64,000 bases of DNA from Pseudomonadota bacterium (GCA_021777555.1 JAJYDK010000004.1:112038-176037), one strand, 5' to 3'. Positions 34,448-42,824 are shown, numbered from the stretch's first letter. Translations and numbers: made by a program. Notes: generated by a model not told the origin, from the letters alone.

Positions 34448-34710
34448 GTCGGTAGAGGTCCGTGCGCCGAGCGCTCGGGCAACTCATCGGGGGCCATTCC
34501 AGAGCGTCACGGAAGTCTTCGACACGGGAGAGAATTGTTCGATGTGCCGGTAATTGTACAGATGGCGGTACAGGCATAGCGCGGTAAAACCCGCGTTGCC
34601 GCATACGCTCCGCCTGGACACTCTAGCCTCGCGAGCGCGAGCATGGACTCAGGAAATGTACGTATGTCGCCGCGCGAGACCGCGGCACGGCCGAGTTCGC
34701 GGTGAAGGTG

Positions 34711-35904
34711 TTATCCCGGGTGCGGCCGGGGCGAGCCGTGCAGCGCCAGCCACTTCAGGATGTCCGCGCGGCGAACCAGACCGATGGCGCGGCCGTTGTC
34801 CAGGACCGGCACCTGGTTGATGTCCCGCTCGGCGAGGAGATTGAGGACGTCGAGCGCATCATCGGCGGGGTGCGCCACCGCCATGCCGGCCGCCGGCCGC
34901 ATCACATCCCGGACGGTCAACCTCTCGCGCTCCTGCGGGGAGATCCGCTCGATGTCGCGCTGGCACACCAGGCCCACGACCGCCTGATCGCCGTCGACGA
35001 CCGGGAAGGCGCGCTGGTCGCTGCGCTGCAGGTACCCGTCGACGAGGGTTTCGAGCGGCAATTGCGGCGGCACCACCTCGAAGCGGGTGAGCATGAGCCG
35101 CGAGACCGGCACGTCCTGCAGGAGCTCGCGCGTGAGGAGCTGCCGGTAGCTCATGAGCGCGGCGTTGTTGAGGAACCAGCCGATGAAGGCGAGCCACATG
35201 CCGTTCACGATCCCCGCGCCGAGGAACGGCACCGAGGCCCCGAGCACCATGGCGATGCCGGAGCCGATCAGGAGCCACGCGAAGCCCTGTCCGAGCGCCG
35301 AGGCCCAGCGGGTCGCCCGGCGCAGATCGTGCGTGGCCCCCCACAGGATGGCCCGCAGCACCCGGCCGCCATCGAGCGGGAAGGCCGGCACGAGGTTGAA
35401 GACCGCGAGGATGATGTTGACCTGGCCCAGCCACAGGAGGAGCGTGCGCGCCGGATCGAGCTGGGCGAGCAGGCGCTGTACGCTCGCGACGTCGCGCATC
35501 TCGAAGGCGGGCAGTCCGGATTTCGCGGTGAGCAGGCAGAGGATGCCGATCACGAGGCTGGTGAGCGGCCCGACGATCGCCATCCACAGCTCCGCCGGCC
35601 AGCGTCCCGGCTCGTGCTCGACCTGTGCCATGCCGCCGAACACGAAGAGCGTGATGCGCTTGATCTCGACGCCGTTCACCCGGCCGACGAGGGCGTGGGA
35701 CAGCTCGTGCGCGAGCACCGAGGAGAAGAAGAGCAGCGCCGCCGCGATGGCGGTGAGCCACGCCGTCGCGGCGCTCCACTGCGGGTGCCAGTGGGGGAAG
35801 AGCTGCAGGCCGAGCCCCGTGACGATGAGCGCGAAAATGATCAGCAGGCTCCAGTCGACGATGATGTCGATGCCGGCGATCCGCATGAGATGAAGCCCGT
35901 GCAC
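34711..35904 (-). CDS. site-2-type M50 zinc metalloprotease with CBS domains
   Basis: A 397-residue intramembrane protease. The zinc motif H-E-L-S-H is in L-A-H-E-L-S-H-A-L-V and the second metal site in L-V-P-A-F-P-L-D-G-G-R-V. About six membrane helices occupy residues 15-250, followed by two CBS repeats (D-V-P-V-S-R-L-M and T-V-R-D-V-M-R-P) that may sense adenyl ligands. The GTG at 35904 gives V-H-G-L-H-L-M-R-I-A-G-I-D-I, which aligns with the usual start of this family; ATG 35886 is an alternative. The track ORF from 36228 has an implausible leader. Substrate unknown. Confidence 0.9.
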   Translation of the reverse strand: MHGLHLMRIAGIDIIVDWSLLIIFALIVTGLGLQLFPHWHPQWSAATAWLTAIAAALLFFSSVLAHELSHALVGRVNGVEIKRITLFVFGGMAQVEHEPGRWPAELWMAIVGPLTSLVIGILCLLTAKSGLPAFEMRDVASVQRLLAQLDPARTLLLWLGQVNIILAVFNLVPAFPLDGGRVLRAILWGATHDLRRATRWASALGQGFAWLLIGSGIAMVLGASVPFLGAGIVNGMWLAFIGWFLNNAALMSYRQLLTRELLQDVPVSRLMLTRFEVVPPQLPLETLVDGYLQRSDQRAFPVVDGDQAVVGLVCQRDIERISPQERERLTVRDVMRPAAGMAVAHPADDALDVLNLLAERDINQVPVLDNGRAIGLVRRADILKWLALHGSPRPHPG

Positions 35905-36448
35905 GGGCGGGATTCTAGCAGCGCCGGCGCGGGGCGCCGTCCGGGGACTCCCGGATAGACCTACGGGCCCGGACGCGCTAGGCGCGGGGCGCCGCGGCTC
36001 GCTCAGGCGCTCGGCTCGGGGGACTTCGGCGTGGAGCAGCGTCACGCCGAGCCCGAGCAGGCCAGCGCCGACTCCGCTTTCCACCGCGCCGCGGGGTCGC
36101 ATCATCAGATGAGCAGGCCGTAACCATGCAATGCGTCGCGCGACCGCATCGGCATTGGGTGGGGTGCGCGCTTCGGCGCTCCCGATCGATGAAGTCTGTC
36201 CAGGATTTGCGACGCGTGCTCGAGTCAACGTCAGGACGCACGTCTGGAAATGATGTCAATCTGTCGCGGGATGGCTGCACGACATGGAGTTGTCGCAAGA
36301 TGTATGCAAATTCCTCGTAAATTTCCGCTTGGAATCATCGGGAGAATTGCATAGATTGTGATGTCGGCGTCGGACCGTGACGGACGCTTCAGTTCACCTA
36401 ACGGCACCGTCGCTTCGGGTACAGATGGACGACAACAGGAGAGCGCGC
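35905..36448. other. 544-bp divergent intergenic region
   Basis: No convincing gene. It holds the start region of the M50 protease gene on one side and a good sigma-70-like promoter for the coiled-coil gene on the other. The central part is somewhat AT-richer than the surroundings. Confidence 0.5.
36329..36357 (+). promoter_or_regulatory. sigma-70-like promoter upstream of coiled-coil gene
   Basis: TTGGAA and TAGATT are separated by exactly 17 bp in an AT-rich stretch, about 90 bp before the start codon at 36449. Both hexamers match the consensus in four to five positions. Orientation fits the coiled-coil gene. Confidence 0.5.
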
Positions 36449-36892
36449 ATGCACGTCGAAGACGATCGAGGCTTTGCTCAATCCGGACTGGACATCCCGT
36501 CGCGGATGTCGGAGATAGAGACAGGCGTCACCGAAGTCAGGATCCAACTGGCGACGCTCATCGCCCGGCTGACCGGGGTCGAGTCAGACCTCGCCGCGCT
36601 CAAGACCGGCATGTGTATCGCCGAGACGCGCCTCGCTGGCCTCGAGAACCGGCAGCGGCATGCCGAGACCCAGCGGGAGCGGAACGAGAGCCGGTTCACG
36701 GATATCGATTACGGCGTGGACCGGGTGCAGTCCGACATGGCGACGCTCAAGGACCGCGTGCGCTGCGTCGAGCTCGACCTGCGGGAGCTCTCCGGGAGCC
36801 TGTACCGCGGGCCCAGGCCGGGCGGTCAGAGCGACACGCTCGGCCCCCTGAGCCACGCGGTGAGCCGCCAGGTGGGCTTCAAGAGCCGCTGA
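36449..36892 (+). CDS. cytoplasmic coiled-coil protein, function unknown
   Basis: A 147-residue protein dominated by heptad repeats (about residues 15-120), with segments such as I-E-T-G-V-T-E-V-R-I-Q-L and L-T-G-V-E-S-D-L-A-A-L-K. It has no signal peptide or membrane segment. ATG 36449 was chosen because AGGAGAG lies 5 bp upstream; the track start at 36377 has no such site. It overlaps the 3' end of hipA (convergent) by 14 bp. It resembles the coiled-coil protein at 1099 in style but lacks its membrane anchor. No family assigned. Confidence 0.65.
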   Translation: MHVEDDRGFAQSGLDIPSRMSEIETGVTEVRIQLATLIARLTGVESDLAALKTGMCIAETRLAGLENRQRHAETQRERNESRFTDIDYGVDRVQSDMATLKDRVRCVELDLRELSGSLYRGPRPGGQSDTLGPLSHAVSRQVGFKSR

Positions 36893-38240
36893 GGGGGCTT
36901 GCCTGCTTGGGGCGGGCCGCTCGCCGCGTCCCGCCCGGGGCGACCTCGAGCCGCAGGGTCGATCGGATCTGGTCACGCTGCGTGGGCCAGACGCCGGCCT
37001 GCTGCGCGTACGCGGGCCAACGCTTCACTGCCGAGCGAACCTCATCGAGAATCGTCTCGGCCCGGCCGCGCTTGAGGCCTGCGGTCGCGGCGCATGTGCG
37101 GAAATCCTCGAGCGTGAACCCATCCTGCTTGCCGTTGATCGTCATCTGGTGAGTGCGCGTCCAGCGGCCCTCCGGGTTGTATGCGTATGTGACGTCGAAA
37201 GCGGGAGCGAGTGACCACTCGCCCCGTGGGTTCATGAGGAAGGCGATGTTCTTGACGTGGTCGTCCTGGTTGCGGGCCACGACGTTGAAGAGCATGCGAC
37301 GGAACTGTTGCTCGAGTGTGCTCATGGGCAGCTGCAGCCGGCGGATGACGTCGTAGGCCTGCTCGTAGGCGTGCGCGCCGGCGGCATTGAAGTCGAGGTG
37401 CGCGAGCGCGGCGAGGGACTGCATGTGGAGTTTGCCTCCGTCCTGCGTACGATCGAAGCGGCGGGTCATGAAGTGCCGGCGTCCGCCTTCCTCGAGCAGC
37501 CGGCACTCGCTCATCTCGATGCCCGCGTCCCGGGCCATCAACGCGTAGGCGTATTCGATGACCGTGTAGCCCTGGGGATCCTCCAGCTCCTTGTCGCGAT
37601 TGCCGCTCACCCCGTCGAATTTCAGCAGCCAGTACTGGAAGCCCTCGGGAGCGGCCACCTGTCCGGAGCGAACCTCGTTCGTCACAGGGTTCCACGCGAT
37701 GATGGCCTTCGCTCGCGCGCCTCCTGCGGAGGTGCCGACGCGCAGGATGTCCTGCAGTGCCCCGTTGCGGTGTTCCGGGATGAAGGACTCCTGAAGCGCG
37801 TGGCGATCCGAGAGCACGGCGGAGGCGAGCGCAACGAGCGCATCGACTTGGATTTTCGTGGAGCGCCGAGGACTTGGGCCCGTGGCGGGCGCGAATTCGA
37901 GGGCGCCCATGCCGCGCGAGCCGGTGTAGCAGAGTCGCTCGACGGCATTGAAGTGCTCGGGCGTGCGGCCTTGAGTGGCGAGCCAGGCATTGATGAGCGC
38001 GTTGCCGAACTTGTCGGGGAGGGAGTCGGCGAGCAGCCCGGGAAGGCCGTGGAAGGCGGCCCGGGGCAATGCGGGAAAGAGGTGGATCCGCGAGGAGAGC
38101 GGCATCACGAGCGGGGAGACCTCGATCCCACTGCCCACGAACGCCGGGTCATATTGAAAGGCCGTGACCTCGGACGCCTCGCCCAAGGAAACCGCGGCGA
38201 TGCGCCGGCCCCACAGTCTCACTTCGGCGAGGGTGGGCAT
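36879..38240 (-). CDS. hipA: HipA-family serine/threonine kinase toxin
   Basis: A 453-residue HipA homologue. In E. coli, HipA phosphorylates glutamyl-tRNA synthetase and causes growth arrest; other HipA-like kinases have different targets. Seen here: N-terminal HipA_N region with F-x-G-L-P-G-L-L-A-D-S-L-P-D, the central Y-W-L-L-K-F-D-G-V-S ATP-site lysine region, the catalytic loop V-A-R-N-Q-D-D-H-V-K-N, and A-P-A-F-D-V-T-Y as the metal-binding motif. All core residues appear intact. It lies 3 bp after hipB in an operon controlled by HipB-type operators. Confidence 0.93.
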   Translation of the reverse strand: MPTLAEVRLWGRRIAAVSLGEASEVTAFQYDPAFVGSGIEVSPLVMPLSSRIHLFPALPRAAFHGLPGLLADSLPDKFGNALINAWLATQGRTPEHFNAVERLCYTGSRGMGALEFAPATGPSPRRSTKIQVDALVALASAVLSDRHALQESFIPEHRNGALQDILRVGTSAGGARAKAIIAWNPVTNEVRSGQVAAPEGFQYWLLKFDGVSGNRDKELEDPQGYTVIEYAYALMARDAGIEMSECRLLEEGGRRHFMTRRFDRTQDGGKLHMQSLAALAHLDFNAAGAHAYEQAYDVIRRLQLPMSTLEQQFRRMLFNVVARNQDDHVKNIAFLMNPRGEWSLAPAFDVTYAYNPEGRWTRTHQMTINGKQDGFTLEDFRTCAATAGLKRGRAETILDEVRSAVKRWPAYAQQAGVWPTQRDQIRSTLRLEVAPGGTRRAARPKQASPLSGS

Positions 38241-38243
38241 GGC

Positions 38244-38651
38244 TCAGGTCTTGCGCCTGGCGGGGGAGGTGTTGCGAGGGGCTTCGACGCCCCAGGTCCA
38301 CGAACTCGGGGCCGTCGCTCCCGGGGGGAGCGTCCTCGAGGCCTGGCGCCGGGGATGGGAAGCCCGTCGACGCGTCTTGCCGCGCAGTTTCAGCTGCGCG
38401 ATCGGGCTCGGTGGCAGTTCCGGGAGGAGCCGCTCGAGTCCCTCGAGCTGCTGCAATGCCCGCAATACGCGGATGAGCGTCACCAGCTCCGCGCCGGCAC
38501 CGGCCTCGATCCGCTCGAGAGTGCGCTTGCCCAGGCCGGCCCGCTCGGCGAGATCGGCCTGGGTCAGTCCGGCCTCGATCCGATGTCGCGCGATGCGTTC
38601 ACCGAGGGCCTGCAGGACTGTGGCATCCGTGAGCTCAGATGTGATCTTCAT
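38244..38651 (-). CDS. hipB: HipB-type antitoxin and transcriptional repressor
   Basis: A 135-residue protein with an XRE-type helix-turn-helix (about residues 13-70: L-G-E-R-I-A-R-H-R, L-T-Q-A-D-L-A-E-R-A-G-L, R-T-L-E-R-I-E-A-G) and a basic, probably disordered C-terminal tail rich in Pro, Ser and Arg. It should neutralise HipA and repress the operon by binding palindromes upstream. ATG 38651 lies 4 bp from the first operator copy. It is longer than E. coli HipB because of the tail. Confidence 0.9.
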   Translation of the reverse strand: MKITSELTDATVLQALGERIARHRIEAGLTQADLAERAGLGKRTLERIEAGAGAELVTLIRVLRALQQLEGLERLLPELPPSPIAQLKLRGKTRRRASHPRRQASRTLPPGATAPSSWTWGVEAPRNTSPARRKT

Positions 38652-38654
38652 AAG

Positions 38655-38670
38655 TCGCTATATATGACGA
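38655..38670. promoter_or_regulatory. candidate HipB operator O1 (imperfect)
   Basis: TCGCTATATATGACGA: one full GACGA half-site and one degenerate half, 4 bp upstream of the hipB start codon. Same core as the two perfect copies at 38741 and 38781. Confidence 0.55.
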
Positions 38671-38740
38671 GATGGACGAAATATCGATCTTGAATCGGCA
38701 GATATTGCGAATAATAGCATCATAAACAAATAATCGGAAA

Positions 38741-38756
38741 TCGTCGTATATGACGA
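38741..38756. promoter_or_regulatory. candidate HipB operator O2
   Basis: TCGTCGTATATGACGA: inverted repeat TCGTC-N6-GACGA, perfect in both arms. It begins 86 bp from O1, within the AT-rich hipBA leader. Confidence 0.65.
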
Positions 38757-38780
38757 CAATAGGGCTTTTACAAGCTGATC

Positions 38781-38796
38781 TCGTCACATATGACGA
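38781..38796. promoter_or_regulatory. candidate HipB operator O3
   Basis: TCGTCACATATGACGA, extended to a six-base arm (CTCGTC and GACGAG). It begins 40 bp from O2, close to four helical turns, as expected for cooperative dimer binding. Confidence 0.65.
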
Positions 38797-38806
38797 GATA
38801 GAGAGG

Positions 38807-39736
38807 CTAATGGGCGGTTGTCTCGGCGAGCTCGAGCAGACCGCGCTCGCGCAACACGTCGCGCATGGGCGCGAAGGGGAATTCGGCGAGAAGCCGTCCC
38901 AGGCGGTGCTCGCAGCGGTGCAGGTTCGTGTAGTGCCGGAAGCGAGAGAGCGCTCCGACACGCACACGAGGCTGCTCCGGATCGATCTCCCAGGGATGCA
39001 GGTAGAAGGGAAAGGCGCGCCTGCGCCCGTTGATCTGCCGGAGCCCCGCCCGGGTGAGCCAGTACGGGAAGATCCGGAAATACCCGCCACCGCAGATCGG
39101 CACCTTCATCCCGAGGAAGCTCGCCGGCACCATGGGGAACTCCACGAGCGAGCGCCCGGAGGGGGCGGTGACGCGCCCCGGCTCGGGCGAGGCATCGGGG
39201 ATGCCGTAGCGGTCGTGCCGGATGGGAAAGATCGACGAGTCATAGTGGAACCCCAGGTCGATCAGCGTATCGAGCGCCCAGAGCGAGGAGCGGACCACCG
39301 AGAAGCTGGCTGCCCGATACCCGAGGACCGGTGCACCGATCGCCTGCTCGAGCAGGGCTTTGGCGCGGGCGGTCTCCTCGCGAAACTCCTCCCGGCTCTG
39401 GTGATAGATCAGCTGATGCGAATAGCCGTGGCAGGCGATCTCGTGGCCGCACTCGGCGATGCGCCGGACCAGAGCGGGGTAGCGCTCGGCCACCCAGCCG
39501 AGCACGAAGAAGGTTCCGCGTATGCGCCTCTCCTCGAGAAGGGTGAGCAGGCGCTCCGTATTGCGCTCCACGCGGCACTCCCGCGTGGCCCAGCTCTCGC
39601 GTGAAACCGCAGACGCCAGGGCCGCGACGTGGAAATAATCCTCCACGTCGACGGTGAAGGCGTTCAGAGGGGCGGTGCGGTCCGTCGTCGGCGGGAGACT
39701 GTCAGCCGGCGTCAGGTTGGAGAAATGGGCTGCCAT
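38807..39736 (-). CDS. XrtA-system polysaccharide deacetylase
   Basis: A 309-residue NodB-domain protein of the type found in exosortase A EPS loci (TIGR03006-like). Motifs are F-T-V-D-V-E-D-Y-F-H, R-G-T-F-F-V-L-G-W-V, H-E-I-A-C-H-G-Y-S-H and Y-R-A-A-S-F-S-V. The later P-F-Y-L-H-P-W-E-I-D-P segment is characteristic of this subgroup. It probably N-deacetylates the exopolysaccharide made by the locus. No signal peptide is seen. The start may lie further in, near L-N-A-F-T-V-D. It is on the minus strand, followed by the hipBA promoter region. Confidence 0.92.
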   Translation of the reverse strand: MAAHFSNLTPADSLPPTTDRTAPLNAFTVDVEDYFHVAALASAVSRESWATRECRVERNTERLLTLLEERRIRGTFFVLGWVAERYPALVRRIAECGHEIACHGYSHQLIYHQSREEFREETARAKALLEQAIGAPVLGYRAASFSVVRSSLWALDTLIDLGFHYDSSIFPIRHDRYGIPDASPEPGRVTAPSGRSLVEFPMVPASFLGMKVPICGGGYFRIFPYWLTRAGLRQINGRRRAFPFYLHPWEIDPEQPRVRVGALSRFRHYTNLHRCEHRLGRLLAEFPFAPMRDVLRERGLLELAETTAH

Positions 39737-39790
39737 GATGGGTCACTGTACCGGATTTGAGTGGTACCCGGTGCGCACCCGGTCAGAAAT

Positions 39791-39818
39791 GAGAACGGCC
39801 CCGCGAGGGGCCGTTCTC
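39791..39818 (-). terminator. conserved hairpin after PEP-CTERM gene 1
   Basis: Perfect 12-bp stem GAGAACGGCCCC with loop GCGA, downstream of the PEP-CTERM stop on the minus strand. A smaller stem (GACACC/GGTGTC, 39821-39835) precedes it. A short T-containing run follows. It is one of four near-identical copies in the locus. Confidence 0.75.
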
Positions 39819-39854
39819 GGGACACCGAAGGTGTCGAGACTTCTCTAGTGTGGC

Positions 39855-40553
39855 TCAGTGCTGCCGTGCACGGCGACGGAGGAAGATCACACAGCCCAGG
39901 AGACCTGCGGCGAACAGCGCCAGCGTGCCGGGCTCCGGTACCGTCGTGACGCTCGCGAGCACGATGTCATTCGAGTTGCCGCTCGCCTGATTGTTTGCGA
40001 ACGGGTCCGCAACGATCACTTGGTTGAAACCCGCGAGCAGCGGCGAGTTGAAATTGACGGTGCCGCCACCCTGTCCGCTGCCGATCTCGGTCCAGGCGTA
40101 GCCATCGTTGCTGCCCCACACCGACCAGGTCTCGCCCGACTGCACGGAACCGAGTTGCACGCTGGAGATATAGCCCTGGCTCGGGGACAGGTAGATGCCA
40201 TACGGATTGGCGATCTCGTTGTAGGGATAGGGATCGTTGTTCAGACCCAGGCCCTGCTCCCCGGTGCCGCCATTCTTGGCGTACAGGTCGCCGGTGCCGG
40301 GACACCAGCCCGAGTACGGTAAACTGCAGCCGGCAGAGGTGGCCGACACCACATAGAGGCCAACTCCGTCCTGGGTGAAGGTCGTGCTCGTGCCTGCGGT
40401 GCTATGACCCGGCCAGGTCGAGCTTCCGGGCGCTGCCGGCATGCCGGTGAGCGAGTAGAAGTTCCAGTCGAGCGTGCCGGCCGATGCCGGGGTGATGACG
40501 GCGGCGCCGAGCAGAGCAGCGACCGAGCAGAGCGCGGCGATCTTGAGTTTCAT
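39855..40553 (-). CDS. PEP-CTERM protein 1 (family A)
   Basis: A 232-residue exported protein. The signal peptide (M-K-L-K-I-A-A-L-C-S-V-A-A-L-L) ends near P-A-S-A-G, and the C-terminus is a full PEP-CTERM tail, V-P-E-P-G-T-L-A-L-F followed by a hydrophobic helix and R-R-R-A-R. Exosortase XrtA would cleave the tail and anchor or release the protein. Its body is shared with the proteins at 41898 and 42889, for example the N-S-N-D-I-V-L-A-S-V-T-T block just before the tail. ATG 40553 replaces the track start at 40583. It has its own sigma-54 promoter, candidate enhancer and terminator. Confidence 0.93.
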   Translation of the reverse strand: MKLKIAALCSVAALLGAAVITPASAGTLDWNFYSLTGMPAAPGSSTWPGHSTAGTSTTFTQDGVGLYVVSATSAGCSLPYSGWCPGTGDLYAKNGGTGEQGLGLNNDPYPYNEIANPYGIYLSPSQGYISSVQLGSVQSGETWSVWGSNDGYAWTEIGSGQGGGTVNFNSPLLAGFNQVIVADPFANNQASGNSNDIVLASVTTVPEPGTLALFAAGLLGCVIFLRRRARQH

Positions 40554-40603
40554 GTTCGACTCCGGTTCCCAGTATCGGGCCATACATAGCCCATCAGCAG
40601 AGA

Positions 40604-40619
40604 AGCAACTTCCAGGCCA
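40604..40619 (-). promoter_or_regulatory. sigma-54 promoter of PEP-CTERM gene 1
   Basis: Reads TGGCCTGGAAGTTGCT on the minus strand, matching TGGCACG-N4-TTGCW with the invariant GG and GC correctly spaced. It sits about 50 bp before the start codon. Confidence 0.8.
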
Positions 40620-40682
40620 ACCGAAACTTTCATCGGGAAATCAGGCGGTTGTGGTTAAGGCGATGTTTTCCAGAATATGCCT

Positions 40683-40699
40683 TGTAAAGGAATCCGACG
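40683..40699 (-). promoter_or_regulatory. candidate PrsR enhancer upstream of PEP-CTERM gene 1
   Basis: Minus strand reads CGTCGGATTCCTTTACA, matching YGTCG-N7-TTACR. The gap to the -24 box is 63 bp. Confidence 0.6.
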
Positions 40700-40780
40700 T
40701 CAAACAGCGACAAGCGGTGATCGTGATCAAGGCTACCCACGGCGTCTCCCGTATCAAGGCAAACGCGTGGGCCCCAATAA

Positions 40781-40810
40781 CGAGAACGGCCCCTTCAGGG
40801 GCCGTTCTCG
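40781..40810 (-). terminator. conserved hairpin after PEP-CTERM gene 2
   Basis: Perfect 13-bp stem CGAGAACGGCCCC with loop TTCA, and a second CGACAC/GTGTCG pairing nearer the gene (40811-40837). Copy two of the shared terminator. Confidence 0.75.
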
Positions 40811-40849
40811 CGACACGTTTTTGTTGTTGGAGTGTCGAGCGTGCCGAAA

Positions 40850-41554
40850 TCAGCCCTTGTGGGCGCGGCGGCGCAGCGCGAAGCCCAGGCCCGCGAGGCC
40901 TGTGGCGAACAGCGCCAGGGTCGCGGGCTCCGGGACCGTGCCAGTGCCCTCATAGAGCGCTGCGCTGTTGGCCGTTGCGATCCAATCCGTGGTGCAGTTG
41001 TCCTTCTTGCAGCTCTGGACCCCGAGGAATCCAACGACCACTGACCCGAGATCCAAGGTGCCTACGTTCAGATCCGGGCCCGAGCCTGCGGCGCCTGCCA
41101 GCGTATTGGTGCCGAGATCCGCCTGGAACACGTAGTAGCCCGTCGCCGCGGGGTCGTCATGCTGGGTGACGGGCAGCCATGCTCCGATGGGATTGTTCGG
41201 CGAGGCCGAGATTCCAAGATAGGAATCCAGTGCGCCACTCGTCCACCCCGAGCCGACTTCGGAGGCGTTCATGGTGCCATTGGCGCCACCCGTGACGGTG
41301 AAACCGGAAGGCAGCGTGTAGTTATTGGGCACCAGGATATCGACGAGGAAATCCCCGGTCGCCGGTCCCGAGGCGTACCAGAATCCAAAGTTCGGCGAAG
41401 AGGCGGTCGTCGGGGTGACCGTTCCGTTGTCGGCGCACGCCGGTGTTGGGCTAAAGCAGAACGCATGCAGCGCGCTTGCGGAGGCCGAGAAGGACCATAG
41501 GATGCCCGCGGCCGCTGCGATGCTGGTCCAAATTGCCTTCGTTGATCGAATCAT
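40850..41554 (-). CDS. PEP-CTERM protein 2 (distinct family)
   Basis: A 234-residue exported protein with signal peptide (A-I-W-T-S-I-A-A-A-A-G-I-L) and a C-terminal V-P-E-P-A-T-L-A-L-F, hydrophobic helix and R-R-R-A-H-K-G. The body differs from the family A paralogues on both sides and contains several cysteines, including a C-K-K-D-N-C motif. ATG 41554 is preferred to the track start at 41635. It has a sigma-54 promoter (41611) and an enhancer-like element at a longer distance. Its function is unknown; the tail marks it as an XrtA substrate. Confidence 0.92.
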   Translation of the reverse strand: MIRSTKAIWTSIAAAAGILWSFSASASALHAFCFSPTPACADNGTVTPTTASSPNFGFWYASGPATGDFLVDILVPNNYTLPSGFTVTGGANGTMNASEVGSGWTSGALDSYLGISASPNNPIGAWLPVTQHDDPAATGYYVFQADLGTNTLAGAAGSGPDLNVGTLDLGSVVVGFLGVQSCKKDNCTTDWIATANSAALYEGTGTVPEPATLALFATGLAGLGFALRRRAHKG

Positions 41555-41610
41555 GGCAGGGATCTCCAAATCGGTTTGCCTTCGGCAAGGCGTCATCGTG
41601 CCCAATGTGC

Positions 41611-41626
41611 TGCAAGCTTCATGCCG
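41611..41626 (-). promoter_or_regulatory. sigma-54 promoter of PEP-CTERM gene 2
   Basis: Minus strand CGGCATGAAGCTTGCA: the GG and GC are correctly spaced, and the TTGCA box is intact. The first T of the consensus is C. It is 57 bp before the start codon. Confidence 0.7.
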
Positions 41627-41722
41627 CATTTTCAATCGTTTTGCGGTCGCTCGCTAAATCAATAGCTTGCAAGAGAAGTGCTGTCGCTCCGCTCAAGCCA
41701 CGCAGGCATCGATTGCGAAGTT

Positions 41723-41739
41723 CGTAAGAATCCCCGACA
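41723..41739 (-). promoter_or_regulatory. candidate PrsR enhancer upstream of PEP-CTERM gene 2
   Basis: Minus strand TGTCGGGGATTCTTACG fits YGTCG-N7-TTACR. The gap to the -24 box is 96 bp, about three helical turns more than the other copies. Confidence 0.5.
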
Positions 41740-41835
41740 CGAGGAGTCGGTCTTCCGGCCAGGGCCCCGGCCGGTGCCGCACAGCGCGGCGCCTCGAGTG
41801 AGGGCTCGTGGCGCCCGCTAGGGCGCCTGAGACAA

Positions 41836-41859
41836 GAACGGCCCCCGAAGGGGCCGTTC
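41836..41859 (-). terminator. conserved hairpin after PEP-CTERM gene 3
   Basis: Perfect 10-bp stem GAACGGCCCC with loop CGAA. An adjoining perfect stem GGACATCC/GGATGTCC (41863-41882) lies nearer the stop codon. Third copy of the shared twin-hairpin terminator. Confidence 0.78.
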
Positions 41860-41897
41860 CAAGGACATCCCCGGGGATGTCCGAGCTCGCTCTGGAC

Positions 41898-42596
41898 TCA
41901 GCTCTGCCGGGCGCGGCGGCGCAGGAACAGCGCGCAACCGAGGAGACCCGCGGCAAAGAGCGCCAGCGTACCGGGCTCCGGCACGGTCGTGATGCTCTCG
42001 AGCACGACGTCGTTGGAGTTCATGTAGGGCGTTCCGCTCGGATCCGAGATGATCAGCTGGTTGTAGCCAGCGAGGCTCGCGGAGTTGAAATTCTCCGTGA
42101 GGCCACCCATGCCGTTGCCGAGCAGGGTCCACGCATAGCCATTGTTGCTGCCATAGACGGCCCAGGACTCGCCATTGCTGGTGGTGCCCTGAAGCGAGCC
42201 GATGACGACATCCGTCGCGTGTCCTCCCGCGTGCGACAAATTGACGTAGATGCCGTTCGGGTAGTAGATCTCGTTGTCACCGGAGGGATCACCGGTCAGC
42301 CCGAGACCCTGTTCCGCGGTGCTGCCACCGTTCTTGACGAACAGATCCGCAGTGCCCGGTGCCCAATTGCACGTGGACATCGACACGCTGCAGCCCGGCG
42401 AGGTGGCGGACACGACGTGCAGCTTGAACCCGTCCTGGTAGAAATTCTGTGAGGTGCCCAGGGTGACACCCGGCTGCGCGGGGCTTCCCGCGAGCTGATA
42501 GAAGTTCCAGTTGATGGTGCCGGCCAACGCCGGGGTGGCCGCAGCGGCCCCGAGCAGAGCGGCGGCTGAGAGGACAGCGGCTATTTTGAGTTTCAT
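41898..42596 (-). CDS. PEP-CTERM protein 3 (family A)
   Basis: A 232-residue paralogue of the proteins at 39855 and 42889. Signal peptide M-K-L-K-I-A-A-V-L-S, cleavage near A-L-A-G, then T-I-N-W-N-F-Y-Q-L-A-G, and the motif S-W-A-V-Y-G-S-N-N-G-Y-A-W-T in the centre. The tail is V-P-E-P-G-T-L-A-L-F-A-A-G-L with R-R-R-A-R-Q-S. Translation starts at the very beginning of the track ORF. Its high similarity to gene 1, including the promoter and terminator arrangement, indicates recent tandem duplication. Confidence 0.93.
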   Translation of the reverse strand: MKLKIAAVLSAAALLGAAAATPALAGTINWNFYQLAGSPAQPGVTLGTSQNFYQDGFKLHVVSATSPGCSVSMSTCNWAPGTADLFVKNGGSTAEQGLGLTGDPSGDNEIYYPNGIYVNLSHAGGHATDVVIGSLQGTTSNGESWAVYGSNNGYAWTLLGNGMGGLTENFNSASLAGYNQLIISDPSGTPYMNSNDVVLESITTVPEPGTLALFAAGLLGCALFLRRRARQS

Positions 42597-42645
42597 TTCC
42601 TAAGTCTCCAGACCCAATGTCGGGGTAGTGCCCCAGCTGACCTGA

Positions 42646-42661
42646 AGCAAGTTCCGGGCCA
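42646..42661 (-). promoter_or_regulatory. sigma-54 promoter of PEP-CTERM gene 3
   Basis: Minus strand TGGCCCGGAACTTGCT, a strong -24/-12 match about 50 bp before the start codon. Confidence 0.82.
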
Positions 42662-42723
42662 CGAAAATAGTTGATTGTAAAACAATTACTTAGACTGTAT
42701 TTCGTATTATGTTCATCAGGGAC

Positions 42724-42740
42724 TGTAAGAGAAATCGACG
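42724..42740 (-). promoter_or_regulatory. candidate PrsR enhancer upstream of PEP-CTERM gene 3
   Basis: Minus strand CGTCGATTTCTCTTACA, with a 62-bp gap to the -24 box. Confidence 0.62.
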
Positions 42741-42824
42741 CTCAAGAGAGACGGGAATGCACCTCGCCGGACTCGATGTGACCGGATCGAGATCTGTACC
42801 GGCTCTGCGGGGGTGATTAAAGAA

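Larger units (their letters stand above)
41555..41897. other. 343-bp regulatory region between PEP-CTERM genes 2 and 3
   Basis: No gene. It contains the sigma-54 promoter and enhancer-like element of gene 2 and the twin hairpins that end gene 3. Confidence 0.7.
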
